Assembly (NCBI GenBank): GCA_905214435.1
Contig: CAJMMA010000024.1
Span: forward strand, 1 to 26,096
Source: an uncultured bacterium
Lineage (GTDB): Bacteria; Actinomycetota; Coriobacteriia; Coriobacteriales; Coriobacteriaceae
Length of the DNA: 26,096 bases
Reading direction: 5' to 3'
Within the stretch, counting starts at the first letter, position 1. Each line of letters begins with the position of its first letter. Positions 6,968 to 15,343 of the stretch are shown here, piece after piece. The notes under the pieces are model-generated. The model was given only the letters and a program-made list of their open reading frames with translations, was not told the DNA's origin and did not search any database. A program made the position numbers and the translations under genes.

Positions 6968-7881
6968 CGTTTCTGTTTGCCGGTCAGGGTGCCCAGCACC
7001 CCGCGATGGGCGTCGACCTCATCGAAGCATCGCCGGCGGCTGCCGAGGTGTTCGCCATTGCCGACGAGGTGCGCCCGGGGACCAGCGAGCAGTGCCGGAG
7101 CGCCTCCAAGGAGGAGCTCTCGCAGACCGAGAACACGCAGCCTTGCGTGTTCGTGCACGACTTGGCTGTCGCCGTCGCCCTGCGCGAGCGCGGCGTGGTG
7201 CCTGCCGCCTGTGCGGGATTCTCGCTGGGCGAGGTCGCTGCACTCACCTTTGCGGGGGCATTCGATACGCGAGCGGGTTTTGAGCTCGTATGTGAGCGCG
7301 CGGCATTGATGGCCACGGCGGCCGAGCGTCACCCCGGCGGCATGCGCGCCGTCATCAAACTCGATGCGGCGCAGGTCGAGGGCTTGGCAAAACAGGCCGG
7401 CGAGGACTGCTGGCCGGTCAACTACAACAGCCCCCAGCAGACGGTTGTGGCCGGAGCGCCCGAGGCGCTGCAGGAGCTCGACGTTCTAGTGAAAGAGGCT
7501 GGCGGTCGCGCCATGAAGGTCGCGGTGTCGGGTGCATTCCATAGCCCCTATATGGCCGAGGCGACCTGTGGCCTTGCTGCATATATAGAGGCCGGTCACG
7601 CGCCGTCCCCGCTGCTCATTCCTGTTATGGCAAATATGACAGCGGCGCCCTATCCGGCCGACCCGCAGGCGGCAGCGGAGATGCTTGCCAACCAGGTGAG
7701 TCATGCCGTGCGCTGGGTCGACACGCTGCATGCTCTGCAGGATCAAGGCATCGATACGTTTATTGAGGTCGGCCCTGGCAAAACGCTGTCCGGCTTGGTC
7801 AAGCGTACGTTGAGCGACGTTCGCGTGTATTCGTGCGAAACGGCAGAACAGGTCGCAGCTATTGCCAACGAGCTCGCATAG
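6955..7881 (+). CDS. fabD: Malonyl-CoA:ACP transacylase
   Basis: FabD moves malonyl from CoA to ACP, supplying the extender unit for FabH and FabF. The 308-residue product has the GQGAQ oxyanion motif (10-14), the nucleophile Ser90 in GFSLGE, and catalytic His196 in GAFHSPYM. The start at 6955 is fixed by the N-terminal sequence SVAFLFAGQG and overlaps the fabK stop by 13 bases, which suggests translational coupling. The length is normal for the family. Confidence 0.97.
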   Translation: MGSVAFLFAGQGAQHPAMGVDLIEASPAAAEVFAIADEVRPGTSEQCRSASKEELSQTENTQPCVFVHDLAVAVALRERGVVPAACAGFSLGEVAALTFAGAFDTRAGFELVCERAALMATAAERHPGGMRAVIKLDAAQVEGLAKQAGEDCWPVNYNSPQQTVVAGAPEALQELDVLVKEAGGRAMKVAVSGAFHSPYMAEATCGLAAYIEAGHAPSPLLIPVMANMTAAPYPADPQAAAEMLANQVSHAVRWVDTLHALQDQGIDTFIEVGPGKTLSGLVKRTLSDVRVYSCETAEQVAAIANELA

Positions 7882-7911
7882 CCCATAGGGCTGTAACCCG
7901 AAAGGAATGAC

Positions 7912-8685
7912 ATGGGCAACTTGAACAACGGCGCGCTCGAGCGCATCGACTCGCGTCGCGTGGCGCTGGTCACGGGCGCCTCGCGCGGTATCGGTCGCGC
8001 TTGTGCCGTGGGCCTGGCGGAGGACGGCTTTGATATCGCCGTCATCTATGCCGGCGGCGTCGATGCGGCGCGTGAGACGTGCGAAGCCTGCGAGGCGGCT
8101 GGCGCCACGGCGCGCGCATATCAATGTGACGTGGCCGAGCCCGATGCCGTCAACGCGTGCGTGGAGACGGTCCTCAACGACTTTGGCTCCATTTGGGCGC
8201 TTGTCAACAACGCCGGCATCACCCGCGATGGCCTGCTCATGCGTATGGGCGACGATGCCTTCGACCGCGTGCTCGATGTCAATCTCAAGGGCACGTTCAA
8301 CACGACGCGCGCGCTCACCAAGACCTTTATGCGTCAGCGCGGCGGTTGCGTCATCAACATGAGCTCGGTCGTGGGCCTAATGGGCAATGCCGGGCAAGCC
8401 AACTACGCTGCCTCCAAGGCGGGCGTGATAGGGCTTACCAAGGCGGTGGCACGCGAGCTTGCGCCCCGCGGCGTGAGGGTTAATGCGGTCGCTCCCGGGT
8501 TTGTCGAGACAGATATGACGGCAAAGCTCTCGGAGAAGGTGCGTGCGGCAACCGAGGAACAGATTCCCCTTAAGCGCATGGCACGCCCCGAGGAAGTGGC
8601 CGGCGTGGTGCGCTTTTTGGCGAGTGATGCGGCTGCCTACATTACGGGTGAGGTCGTGCGCGTCGACGGCGGAATGGCGATGTAG
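7912..8685 (+). CDS. fabG: 3-oxoacyl-ACP reductase
   Basis: FabG reduces 3-oxoacyl-ACP to 3-hydroxyacyl-ACP with NADPH. The 257-residue short-chain dehydrogenase shows the cofactor motif TGASRGIG (21-28), NNAG (99-102) and the Ser152-Tyr165-Lys169 catalytic set in YAASK. It has about ten more N-terminal residues than E. coli FabG; the start is kept because AAAGGAA lies just upstream of ATG 7912. It sits between fabD and fabF as in many fab clusters. Confidence 0.96.
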   Translation: MGNLNNGALERIDSRRVALVTGASRGIGRACAVGLAEDGFDIAVIYAGGVDAARETCEACEAAGATARAYQCDVAEPDAVNACVETVLNDFGSIWALVNNAGITRDGLLMRMGDDAFDRVLDVNLKGTFNTTRALTKTFMRQRGGCVINMSSVVGLMGNAGQANYAASKAGVIGLTKAVARELAPRGVRVNAVAPGFVETDMTAKLSEKVRAATEEQIPLKRMARPEEVAGVVRFLASDAAAYITGEVVRVDGGMAM

Positions 8686-8724
8686 AAACCAGGGCCGAAG
8701 AACGGCTTGGATGAGGAGAGCATG

Positions 8725-9972
8725 ATGGAACAGAGAGTTGTAATCACCGGCATCGGTGCCGTGTCGCCGCTTGGCAACACCGCGCTTGCCACCTGGGCGG
8801 CCATGTGTGCCGGGACCTGTGGCATCGGCCCGATTACGCACTTCGATACGGATGCGTTTGCCGTCAAGGTGGCGGCCGAGGTCAAGGGCTTTGACGGCAA
8901 CGACTACTTTGGCAAGCACGATGCCAAGCACTTAGACCCCTGCGTTCAGTTTGCACTGGCGGCGTCGGACGAGGCCATGCACGATGCGGGCTTTGATGTC
9001 GAAGGCGCCATCGATCGCGAGCGCCTGGGCGTCTACGTGGGTTCAGGCGTGGGCGGCATGCAGACGCTTGTCGACAACGTCCATACGATTGCCGACCGTG
9101 GGCCCCGCCGCGCATCGCCTTACATGATTGCGATGATGATTCCCAATATGGCTTCGGGCAATATCGCGATCCGCCACAAGGCAAAAGGCCCGACCCTGCC
9201 CGTGGTGACCGCGTGCGCGACCTCGGCCCATGCCGTGGGCGAGGCGTTCCGCGCCATCAAGCATGGCTATGCCGATGCGATTCTCGCCGGCGGTGCCGAG
9301 GCGGCCATCATCCCCGATGCCGTTGCGGGCTTTACGTCCTGCCGTGCACTCACTACCAATCCCGATCCTGCGACGGCTTGTCGTCCGTTCGATGCGAATC
9401 GCGACGGCTTTGTGATGGGCGAGGGCGCCTGCGTGCTCGTGCTCGAGAGCATGGAACATGCGCAGGCGCGCGGTGCGCACATTTATGCCGAGGTCGTGGG
9501 CTACGGCAACACCGATGATGCCTATCACATCACGAGCCCCGATCCCGAGGCTGCCGGCATTGCCCGTGCGATATCGCTGGCGGTGGCCGAGGGCGACGTT
9601 AAGCCTTCCGAGGGCCTCTACATCAACGCTCACGGCACCTCGACTAAACTCAACGATTCGTCCGAGACGGCGGGCATTAAGCGTGCACTCGGCGAGGACG
9701 CGGCACGCGCCGCGCACGTCTCGTCGACCAAGTCGATGACGGGGCACATGATCGGTGCCACGGGGGCCATCGAGGTCATGGCCTGTGCCATGGCGCTCGA
9801 GCAGGGCGTGGTGCCCCCGACCATTAACTACCACACGCCCGATCCCGCCTGCGATCTTGATTACACGCCTAATCGTGCGGTTCGCGCCGACCTTACCTGG
9901 GCGCTTTCGACCAACCTGGGCTTTGGCGGGCACAACGCCGCCATCGCGCTGCGTAGATATGCAAGGAGCTAG
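8725..9972 (+). CDS. fabF: Beta-ketoacyl-ACP synthase II
   Basis: FabF extends acyl-ACP by condensation with malonyl-ACP. The 415-residue product carries the Cys-His-His catalytic set: Cys164 in TACATSAH, His303 in NAHGTST and His341 in GHMIGATG. The C-terminal motif NLGFGGHNA is present. ATG 8725 is chosen because GAGGAG ends six bases upstream; ATG 8722 is also possible. No second elongating synthase (FabB) is seen in the window. It is followed after three bases by accB. Confidence 0.96.
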   Translation: MEQRVVITGIGAVSPLGNTALATWAAMCAGTCGIGPITHFDTDAFAVKVAAEVKGFDGNDYFGKHDAKHLDPCVQFALAASDEAMHDAGFDVEGAIDRERLGVYVGSGVGGMQTLVDNVHTIADRGPRRASPYMIAMMIPNMASGNIAIRHKAKGPTLPVVTACATSAHAVGEAFRAIKHGYADAILAGGAEAAIIPDAVAGFTSCRALTTNPDPATACRPFDANRDGFVMGEGACVLVLESMEHAQARGAHIYAEVVGYGNTDDAYHITSPDPEAAGIARAISLAVAEGDVKPSEGLYINAHGTSTKLNDSSETAGIKRALGEDAARAAHVSSTKSMTGHMIGATGAIEVMACAMALEQGVVPPTINYHTPDPACDLDYTPNRAVRADLTWALSTNLGFGGHNAAIALRRYARS

Positions 9973-9975
9973 AGC

Positions 9976-10449
9976 ATGGATTCCAAAAGACTTGCCGAGA
10001 TAGCTGATGTTATGGAGGACCGCGGCCTCACGCGCGTGCGTGTTGAGGAGCCCGATGGCACCGCGGTCGAGCTCGAGCGCGCGAGTGCGGCGCAGCCGGT
10101 TGCCGTGCCCATGCCCGTGCCGAGTGCCATGGCCGCTCAAGTTACAGCTCCCACAGTCGCGCCTGCCGCACCGGAACCCGCCGCGCAGACACCTGCCGCC
10201 GCGCCGGAGCCTAAGGGCACCGAGGTGACTGCTCCCATGGTCGGCGTTTTCTATGCTGCCCCAGCGCCGGGCGACGAGCCGTTTGTGCGCGTGGGCTCCA
10301 AGGTCAAGGCCGGCGAGACCCTCTGCATCATCGAGGCCATGAAGGTTCTCAACGAGGTGACGGCCGAGGCGGATGGCGAGGTGCTTGAGATCTGCGTGGC
10401 CGACGGCGACCTCGTGGAGTTCGGCAGCTGTCTTATGAGGATCGGATAG
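9976..10449 (+). CDS. accB: Biotin carboxyl carrier protein of acetyl-CoA carboxylase
   Basis: AccB carries the biotin that shuttles CO2 between AccC and the carboxyltransferase. The 157-residue product has three parts: a short helical N terminus (1-40), a flexible Ala/Pro-rich linker (about 41-80), and a biotinyl domain (about 83-157). The biotin-accepting Lys123 lies in EAMKVLNEV. The linker and domain order are typical of AccB. The divergent birA provides the matching ligase. Confidence 0.97.
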   Translation: MDSKRLAEIADVMEDRGLTRVRVEEPDGTAVELERASAAQPVAVPMPVPSAMAAQVTAPTVAPAAPEPAAQTPAAAPEPKGTEVTAPMVGVFYAAPAPGDEPFVRVGSKVKAGETLCIIEAMKVLNEVTAEADGEVLEICVADGDLVEFGSCLMRIG

Positions 10450-10458
10450 GTGATATCC

Positions 10459-10881
10459 ATGAACAAAGAAGAGCTCAAGAAGCTGTTGCCGCATCGCGAG
10501 CCGATGCTTTTGCTCGACGAAGCCGAGCTGGTGGGCGACGAGGCCCACGGCAAGATCACGATTACGGGCGACGAGTACTTTTTGCAGGGGCATTTTCCGG
10601 GAAACCCGGTCGTCCCCGGCGTGATTCAGTGCGAGATGCTCGCCCAGAACTGCTGCGTGCTGCTGATGGGCGATGAGGAGGCGAGCGGCGCGACGCCGTT
10701 CTACACGAGTCTGGACAAGGTGCGCTTTAAGCGTCCGGTGCGCCCGGGCGACACGGTGGATCTGGTGTGCTCCATCACGCGTGCGCGCGGGCCGTTCCGC
10801 TTTGCGACGGGTACCGCGAGCGTCAACGGTGAGGTTTGCTGCCGCGCCGATATGTCTTTTGCACTCATGCACGAAAGTTAA
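10459..10881 (+). CDS. fabZ: 3-hydroxyacyl-ACP dehydratase
   Basis: FabZ removes water from 3-hydroxyacyl-ACP, completing the cycle between FabG and FabK. The 140-residue hot-dog-fold protein has the motif GHFPGNPVVPGV with catalytic His45, and Glu59 in the following helix. It begins MNKEELKKLLPHREPM, as in the family. An in-frame GTG at 10450 would add three residues and cannot be ruled out. It lies between accB and accC. Confidence 0.95.
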   Translation: MNKEELKKLLPHREPMLLLDEAELVGDEAHGKITITGDEYFLQGHFPGNPVVPGVIQCEMLAQNCCVLLMGDEEASGATPFYTSLDKVRFKRPVRPGDTVDLVCSITRARGPFRFATGTASVNGEVCCRADMSFALMHES

Positions 10882-10891
10882 GGAAGGCTTC

Positions 10892-12235
10892 ATGTTCGAC
10901 AAAGTGCTCATCGCCAACCGCGGAGAAGTCGCGGTCCGTGTTATCCGCGCGTGCCGCGATATGGGCATCAAGACCGTCGCCGTTTATTCCACGGCCGATG
11001 CGGACGCGCTGCACGTGCAGCTTGCCGACGAGGCGTATTGCATCGGCGGCCCGCGTCTTGCCGAGAGCTACCTCAACGACGATGCCGTGCTCACCTGTGC
11101 CGTGAAGTCGGGGGCAAAGGCAATTCATCCCGGCTATGGCTTTTTCTCCGAGAAGGCGAGCTTCGTGCGCGACTGCGACAAGTATGGCCTGGCGTTTGTC
11201 GGTCCTTCGGCCAAGGTGATCGACAGCATGGGCGACAAGGACGCCGCGCGTCGAACGGCCGCCGCGGCGGGCGTGCCCATCGTGCCGGGCTGCGATTTGC
11301 TCAAAAGTCCCGAGGAGGCAACGGCCGAGGCCGAGCGCATTGGCTGCCCCGTGCTTATTAAGGCGCGCGCCGGCGGTGGCGGTCGCGGCATTCGCAAGGT
11401 CGAGCGCGTGGAGGATGCGGCAAAGGCGTTCATCGAGGCACGTGCCGAGGGCGAGGCTGTCTTTGGCGACGGCGAGTGCTACATGGAGAAGTTCGTCGCG
11501 CCGGCGCACCATGTCGAGGTGCAGATTATGGCCGATAAGCAGGGCCATGTGTTTTCGCTCGGCGAGCGCGAGTGCTCGGTTCAGCGTCGCAACCAAAAGC
11601 TGATCGAGGAGAGCCCCGCGCCGTGCCTCGACGGACGCGACGACATTCGTGCTCGCATGCACAAAGCAGCGCGTGACCTGGCTCGTGCCGTCGGCTACGA
11701 AGGAGCCGGTACCATCGAGTTCCTGTATTCGGACGACGGCAGTTTCTACTTCATGGAAATGAACACGCGCTTGCAGGTGGAGCATCCGGTTACGGAGTTT
11801 GTGACCGATACCGACTTGGTCAAGTGGCAGCTGCGCGTGGCAGCCGGCCAGCCTCTGCCCTTTGAGCAGGAGGACATGCCGGTCCGCAACCACGCCATGG
11901 AGTGCCGCATCAATGCCGAAACGCCGGGCTTTCTGCCGTCATGCGGAACGGTCACCGCGTTGCGTGTGCCGGGTGGTCCGCGCGTGCGCTGGGATTCCGC
12001 CATGTTTACCGGTGCGAACGTTCCGCCGTACTACGACTCCATGCTTGGCAAGCTCATCGTGTGTGCGCCCACGCGTGACGGCGCCATTCGCAAGATGCGT
12101 TCGGCCCTGGGCGAGCTCGTGATTGAGGGCGTGAGCGAAAACAGCGAGCTTCAGCTCGACGTGCTGGCAAACGACGAGTTCTTGTCGGGCATGTATCACA
12201 CCGATCTGATGGGGCATCTCTATGCTGATGAATAG
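10892..12235 (+). CDS. accC: Acetyl-CoA carboxylase, biotin carboxylase subunit
   Basis: AccC uses ATP and bicarbonate to carboxylate the biotin on AccB. The 447-residue product has the biotin carboxylase N-terminal domain (FDKVLIANRGEVAVRVI), the ATP-grasp glycine loop in KARAGGGGRGI, and the active-site segment EMNTRLQVEHPVTE. The C-terminal domain is complete. AAGGAAGG precedes ATG 10892; a longer upstream frame overlaps fabZ and is ignored. Its last 14 bases overlap the accDA start, suggesting coupled translation of carboxylase subunits. Confidence 0.97.
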   Translation: MFDKVLIANRGEVAVRVIRACRDMGIKTVAVYSTADADALHVQLADEAYCIGGPRLAESYLNDDAVLTCAVKSGAKAIHPGYGFFSEKASFVRDCDKYGLAFVGPSAKVIDSMGDKDAARRTAAAAGVPIVPGCDLLKSPEEATAEAERIGCPVLIKARAGGGGRGIRKVERVEDAAKAFIEARAEGEAVFGDGECYMEKFVAPAHHVEVQIMADKQGHVFSLGERECSVQRRNQKLIEESPAPCLDGRDDIRARMHKAARDLARAVGYEGAGTIEFLYSDDGSFYFMEMNTRLQVEHPVTEFVTDTDLVKWQLRVAAGQPLPFEQEDMPVRNHAMECRINAETPGFLPSCGTVTALRVPGGPRVRWDSAMFTGANVPPYYDSMLGKLIVCAPTRDGAIRKMRSALGELVIEGVSENSELQLDVLANDEFLSGMYHTDLMGHLYADE

Positions 12236-13946
12236 AAAAGCGAAGACGGTCAACGTCCTCGAGGGGCCGATAACCGAGTCGTGCGCCGAGTTTCCCGCGC
12301 GCCACGTGTTTATCAAGTGCCCGGAGTGCCGCCGCGTGATCGATGAGGCGCGCCTGCACGACAACCTCGAGGTCTGCCCTCGCTGCGGTAAACACTTTCG
12401 CGTGAGCGGTCGCGCGCGCATGCGCATGACGGTCGACGAGGGCACGTTTGAGGAGTGGGATGCCGAACTGGCGTCAGAGGACTTCCTCTCGTTTCCCGGT
12501 TATGCCGACAAGCTTAAGAGCGCTTGCGAACGTTCGGGCGAGCGCGATGCCGTTGTGTGCGGCAGGGGCAAAATCTGCGGCTGCGATACCGCGCTCTTCT
12601 TTATGGATGCCAACTTTATGATGGGCTCGATGGGTTCCGTGGTGGGCGAAAAGATCTGTCGCGTCTTTGAACGCGCGATCGAGCTGGGATTGCCGGTCGT
12701 CGGCTTTACCGTTTCGGGCGGTGCGCGCATGCAAGAGGGCGTGACATCGCTTATGCAGATGGCCAAGATTTCTGCGGCGGTTAGGCGCCACAGCGAGGCG
12801 GGCGGCCTGTATATCACGGTGCTCACCGATCCCACGACCGGAGGCGTAACCGCGAGCTTTGCCATGGAAGGCGACATTATCCTGGCCGAGCCCGATGCCC
12901 TGACGGCATTTGCCGGCCCGCGCGTGATCGAGCAGAACATGCACAAGCGTCTGCCCAAGGGATTCCAGCGCTCCGAGTTTTTGCTGGAGCACGGCTTTTG
13001 CGATGCCGTTGTTCCGCGTGGCGAGATTGCGCTCACGGTAGGCGAGCTGCTGGCGCTGCACGAAGGGCACGCGCCTGGCCTGGGGGCACCGCATGAAATC
13101 GTGCATGCGGGTCGCCGCGGCAAAAAGTTGGGACACTTGTTTAAGCGCTCGGCGGCACCAAAAACCGCGCTCGAGATTGTCAAGCAGACCCGCTCGGCAG
13201 ATCGCGCCACGGCGGGTGAGATGGTCTCGCTGGGCCTGGATGGATTTGTGGAGCTGCACGGCGACCGTTACTTTGGCGACGACGCCGCTGTGGTGGCTGG
13301 CATTGGCTGGAAAGACGGACGCCCCGTAACGGTCATCGCCATCGAGCGCGGTACCACGACCAAAGAGCGCATGCGTCGCAACTTTGGCATGGCGCATCCC
13401 GAGGGCTACCGCAAAGCGCGTCGCCTGATGCGCCAGGCCGAAAAGTTTGGTCGACCGGTTCTGTGCCTGGTCGATACTTCGGGCGCGTTTTGCGGCATCG
13501 GTGCCGAGGAGCGCGGCCAGGGCGAGGCGATTGCCCAGAATCTCATGGAGATGAGCGGCCTTAAGACGCCGATTGTCTCGGTGGTGACAGGCGAGGGCGG
13601 CTCTGGTGGCGCGCTGGCGCTGTCCGTGGCCGACCGCATCCTGATGCTCTCGAGCTCGGCCTATTCGGTCGTGAGCCCCGAGGCCTGTGCGTCGATCCTG
13701 TGGAAGGATACCGAGCGCGCGAATGAGGCCGCCGAGGCGCTGAAGCTCACAGCCCCCGATCTGTTGGCACTCGGCATCATCGACGGCATTGTTGACGATA
13801 GGGGCCTGTCGCATGAGGAGATCGCCGGTGCCGTCATGTCCTCGGCATTTGATGCCTTCGATACGCTTGAGCAGCTCGACGACGCGACCCTCACGAACCT
13901 CCGCTACGAAAAGTACCGCGCAATCGGTCAGTACCGCACGATGTGA
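12222..13946 (+). CDS. accDA: Fused acetyl-CoA carboxyltransferase beta-alpha subunits
   Basis: This protein transfers the carboxyl group from biotin to acetyl-CoA, giving malonyl-CoA. The 574 residues hold both subunits in one frame. The beta (AccD) part, about 1-280, has the zinc ribbon Cys33, Cys36, Cys52, Cys55 and the SGGARMQEG active-site segment. A short linker (about 282-312) leads to the alpha (AccA) part with RATAGEMVSLGLDGFVELHGDR and GEGGSGGALA. The N-terminal helical stretch usual in stand-alone AccA is missing, replaced by the linker. In E. coli these are separate genes. The start may be 12222 or 12228. It is last in the fab-acc run. Confidence 0.93.
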   Translation: MLMNRKAKTVNVLEGPITESCAEFPARHVFIKCPECRRVIDEARLHDNLEVCPRCGKHFRVSGRARMRMTVDEGTFEEWDAELASEDFLSFPGYADKLKSACERSGERDAVVCGRGKICGCDTALFFMDANFMMGSMGSVVGEKICRVFERAIELGLPVVGFTVSGGARMQEGVTSLMQMAKISAAVRRHSEAGGLYITVLTDPTTGGVTASFAMEGDIILAEPDALTAFAGPRVIEQNMHKRLPKGFQRSEFLLEHGFCDAVVPRGEIALTVGELLALHEGHAPGLGAPHEIVHAGRRGKKLGHLFKRSAAPKTALEIVKQTRSADRATAGEMVSLGLDGFVELHGDRYFGDDAAVVAGIGWKDGRPVTVIAIERGTTTKERMRRNFGMAHPEGYRKARRLMRQAEKFGRPVLCLVDTSGAFCGIGAEERGQGEAIAQNLMEMSGLKTPIVSVVTGEGGSGGALALSVADRILMLSSSAYSVVSPEACASILWKDTERANEAAEALKLTAPDLLALGIIDGIVDDRGLSHEEIAGAVMSSAFDAFDTLEQLDDATLTNLRYEKYRAIGQYRTM

Positions 13947-13971
13947 CAAAGGGACAGTCCGCATGTCACAT
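13941..13971. repeat. GGGACAG-type palindrome spanning the accDA stop
   Basis: ATGTGACA (13941-13948) pairs with TGTCACAT (13964-13971), with GGGACAG in the loop and an inner GGAC/GTCC. It includes the accDA stop codon. The ATG at 13963 belongs to the repeat and so is a poor start for the next gene. There is no T-run, so terminator activity is doubtful. Confidence 0.65.
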
Positions 13972-13986
13972 TGGGAAAGGCGTTCC

Positions 13987-15201
13987 ATGCCACAAGTTTC
14001 TAACACCTCGTTTACAACGACGGTTTCATCAAACGCCATGGCCGTGGTGGACTATCTGTCCAAAAGCATGATGTCGGCTCTGCCGTTTATTGTCTGCGCG
14101 GCATTGTTCCGCACCGTCGCCGTCATTATGGGCGAAGGCATGCTGGGCCTGTGGTCTGCCGATTCCGAAATCTATCGCCTGTTCTACAGTTGGCTCTACA
14201 ACGCCGGCTACTACTTTTTGCCCATTTATCTTGGTTGGGCGGCCGCCCGCCAGCTCGGTTGCTCGGAGCAGCTGGGTATGATGCTGGGCGGCGTATTGAT
14301 TGCACCCGATCTGCTTAAGCTTGTCGATGCCGCATCGACGGCGGGGGCATCGATGACTTATGTGTATGGTCTGGTTCCCGCGCCGGTCAACGATTACACG
14401 ACGACTGTTATTCCGGTTCTCATCTCGGTGCCCGTGCTATGGCGAGTGGAGTGTTTCTTTCAGCGCATTATCCCCAAGGCCGTGGCGTTTTCGTTCGTTC
14501 CGTTTGCGACCATGCTTGTCATGGTTCCGGTTTCGCTGTGTATCACGGCGCCGGCGGGCAGCTATCTGGGCATGCTGCTGGGCCAGCTTATGTTTATGCT
14601 TGGCAATTCCGGTGGCGTCGTGTCGCTGCTCACGCTCATGGGGCTTGCCGCGGGTTGGGAGTTCCTAAAGATCGCGGGCGTCAGCAACGTTGTCCTATCG
14701 CTCGCCTATGCGCAGTTTATGAGTGTGGGAACGGATTCGTGCATCCTGATCGCCGCGACGATGGCAACGTTCGCCGTTTGGGGCATGCCCTTTGGCGCGT
14801 CGCTCCGCGTTGCGGATAAGGACGAGAAGGCGCTCATGCTGGGCTATTCAATCTCGGGTGTTCTTGGCGGTGTAAGCGAGCCGGCGCTGTACGGTTGCGG
14901 CTTTAAATATGGCAGGTGCCTGACGTGCATGGCCATTGGCGGCGCCGTCGGAGGCCTTGTTGCAGCCGTGGGCCACGTTACGGCCTATACCATCGGCATG
15001 ACGAATGTCCTCATGGTCATTGGCTTTGCCACGGGCGGCATCTCGAACCTGCTGTGGTGCTGCGTTGCCGGCGGTGTGGCATTTGCGGTGTCTGCGGCGC
15101 TGAGCTACTGCTTTGGCGTGGTGCCGGCGAAGGGGTGGGCGGCAGAAGACGAAGCCGATTCGCCCGAAACAGTGGCGAGCGCTGCTGAAGTAAGCGCATA
15201 A
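13987..15201 (+). CDS. PTS EIIC-like membrane protein (orphan)
   Basis: It resembles the membrane (IIC) domain of the glucose/beta-glucoside PTS superfamily. The 404 residues contain about ten hydrophobic segments and the signature GVSEPALYG, close to the G[IV][TS]EP[AL] motif of those permeases. No IIB or IIA domain is fused to it or encoded beside it, so it would need partners elsewhere or may act differently. Substrate is unknown. ATG 13987 is chosen over ATG 13963 because the latter lies in a palindromic repeat and GGGAAAGG lies seven bases before 13987. It follows the fatty-acid genes but has no evident link to them, and palindromes flank it on both sides. Confidence 0.75.
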   Translation: MPQVSNTSFTTTVSSNAMAVVDYLSKSMMSALPFIVCAALFRTVAVIMGEGMLGLWSADSEIYRLFYSWLYNAGYYFLPIYLGWAAARQLGCSEQLGMMLGGVLIAPDLLKLVDAASTAGASMTYVYGLVPAPVNDYTTTVIPVLISVPVLWRVECFFQRIIPKAVAFSFVPFATMLVMVPVSLCITAPAGSYLGMLLGQLMFMLGNSGGVVSLLTLMGLAAGWEFLKIAGVSNVVLSLAYAQFMSVGTDSCILIAATMATFAVWGMPFGASLRVADKDEKALMLGYSISGVLGGVSEPALYGCGFKYGRCLTCMAIGGAVGGLVAAVGHVTAYTIGMTNVLMVIGFATGGISNLLWCCVAGGVAFAVSAALSYCFGVVPAKGWAAEDEADSPETVASAAEVSA

Positions 15202-15209
15202 ACCTGTGC

Positions 15210-15231
15210 GACAAAGGACGATTCCTTTGTC
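15210..15231. repeat. Palindrome downstream of the EIIC-like gene
   Basis: GACAAAGGA (15210-15218) pairs perfectly with TCCTTTGTC (15223-15231) around CGAT. It resembles the palindrome at 13941-13971, which also reads TGACAAAGG. The terminator hairpin begins eight bases further on. Confidence 0.6.
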
Positions 15232-15238
15232 ATGTTCC

Positions 15239-15271
15239 AAGGCCGTGGCTCGTGTGGGTTGCGGCCTTTTT
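15239..15271 (+). terminator. Terminator after the EIIC-like gene
   Basis: AAGGCCG (15239-15245) pairs with CGGCCTT (15262-15268), followed by a T-run. It probably ends transcription of the fab-acc-EIIC region, since no terminator is seen between accDA and this point. Confidence 0.75.
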
Positions 15272-15343
15272 GTATCTGGAGGACAAAGTGGCTACACTAC
15301 AATCCGTTTGAGCAATAGATATTAGGTAGTACCGTGGGGACTG

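Noticed and set aside
9043..10971. 642-codon minus-strand frame opposite fabF-accB-fabZ
   Set aside because: It spans three well-supported plus-strand genes, is His/Arg-rich and has no recognisable domain.
13789..13986. Long N-terminal extension of the EIIC-like gene
   Set aside because: It overlaps accDA, has no membrane or domain sequence, and its ATG at 13963 lies within a palindrome; 13987 has a better ribosome site.
12474..14039. 521-codon minus-strand frame opposite accDA
   Set aside because: It is a shadow of the fused carboxyltransferase with no motif of its own.
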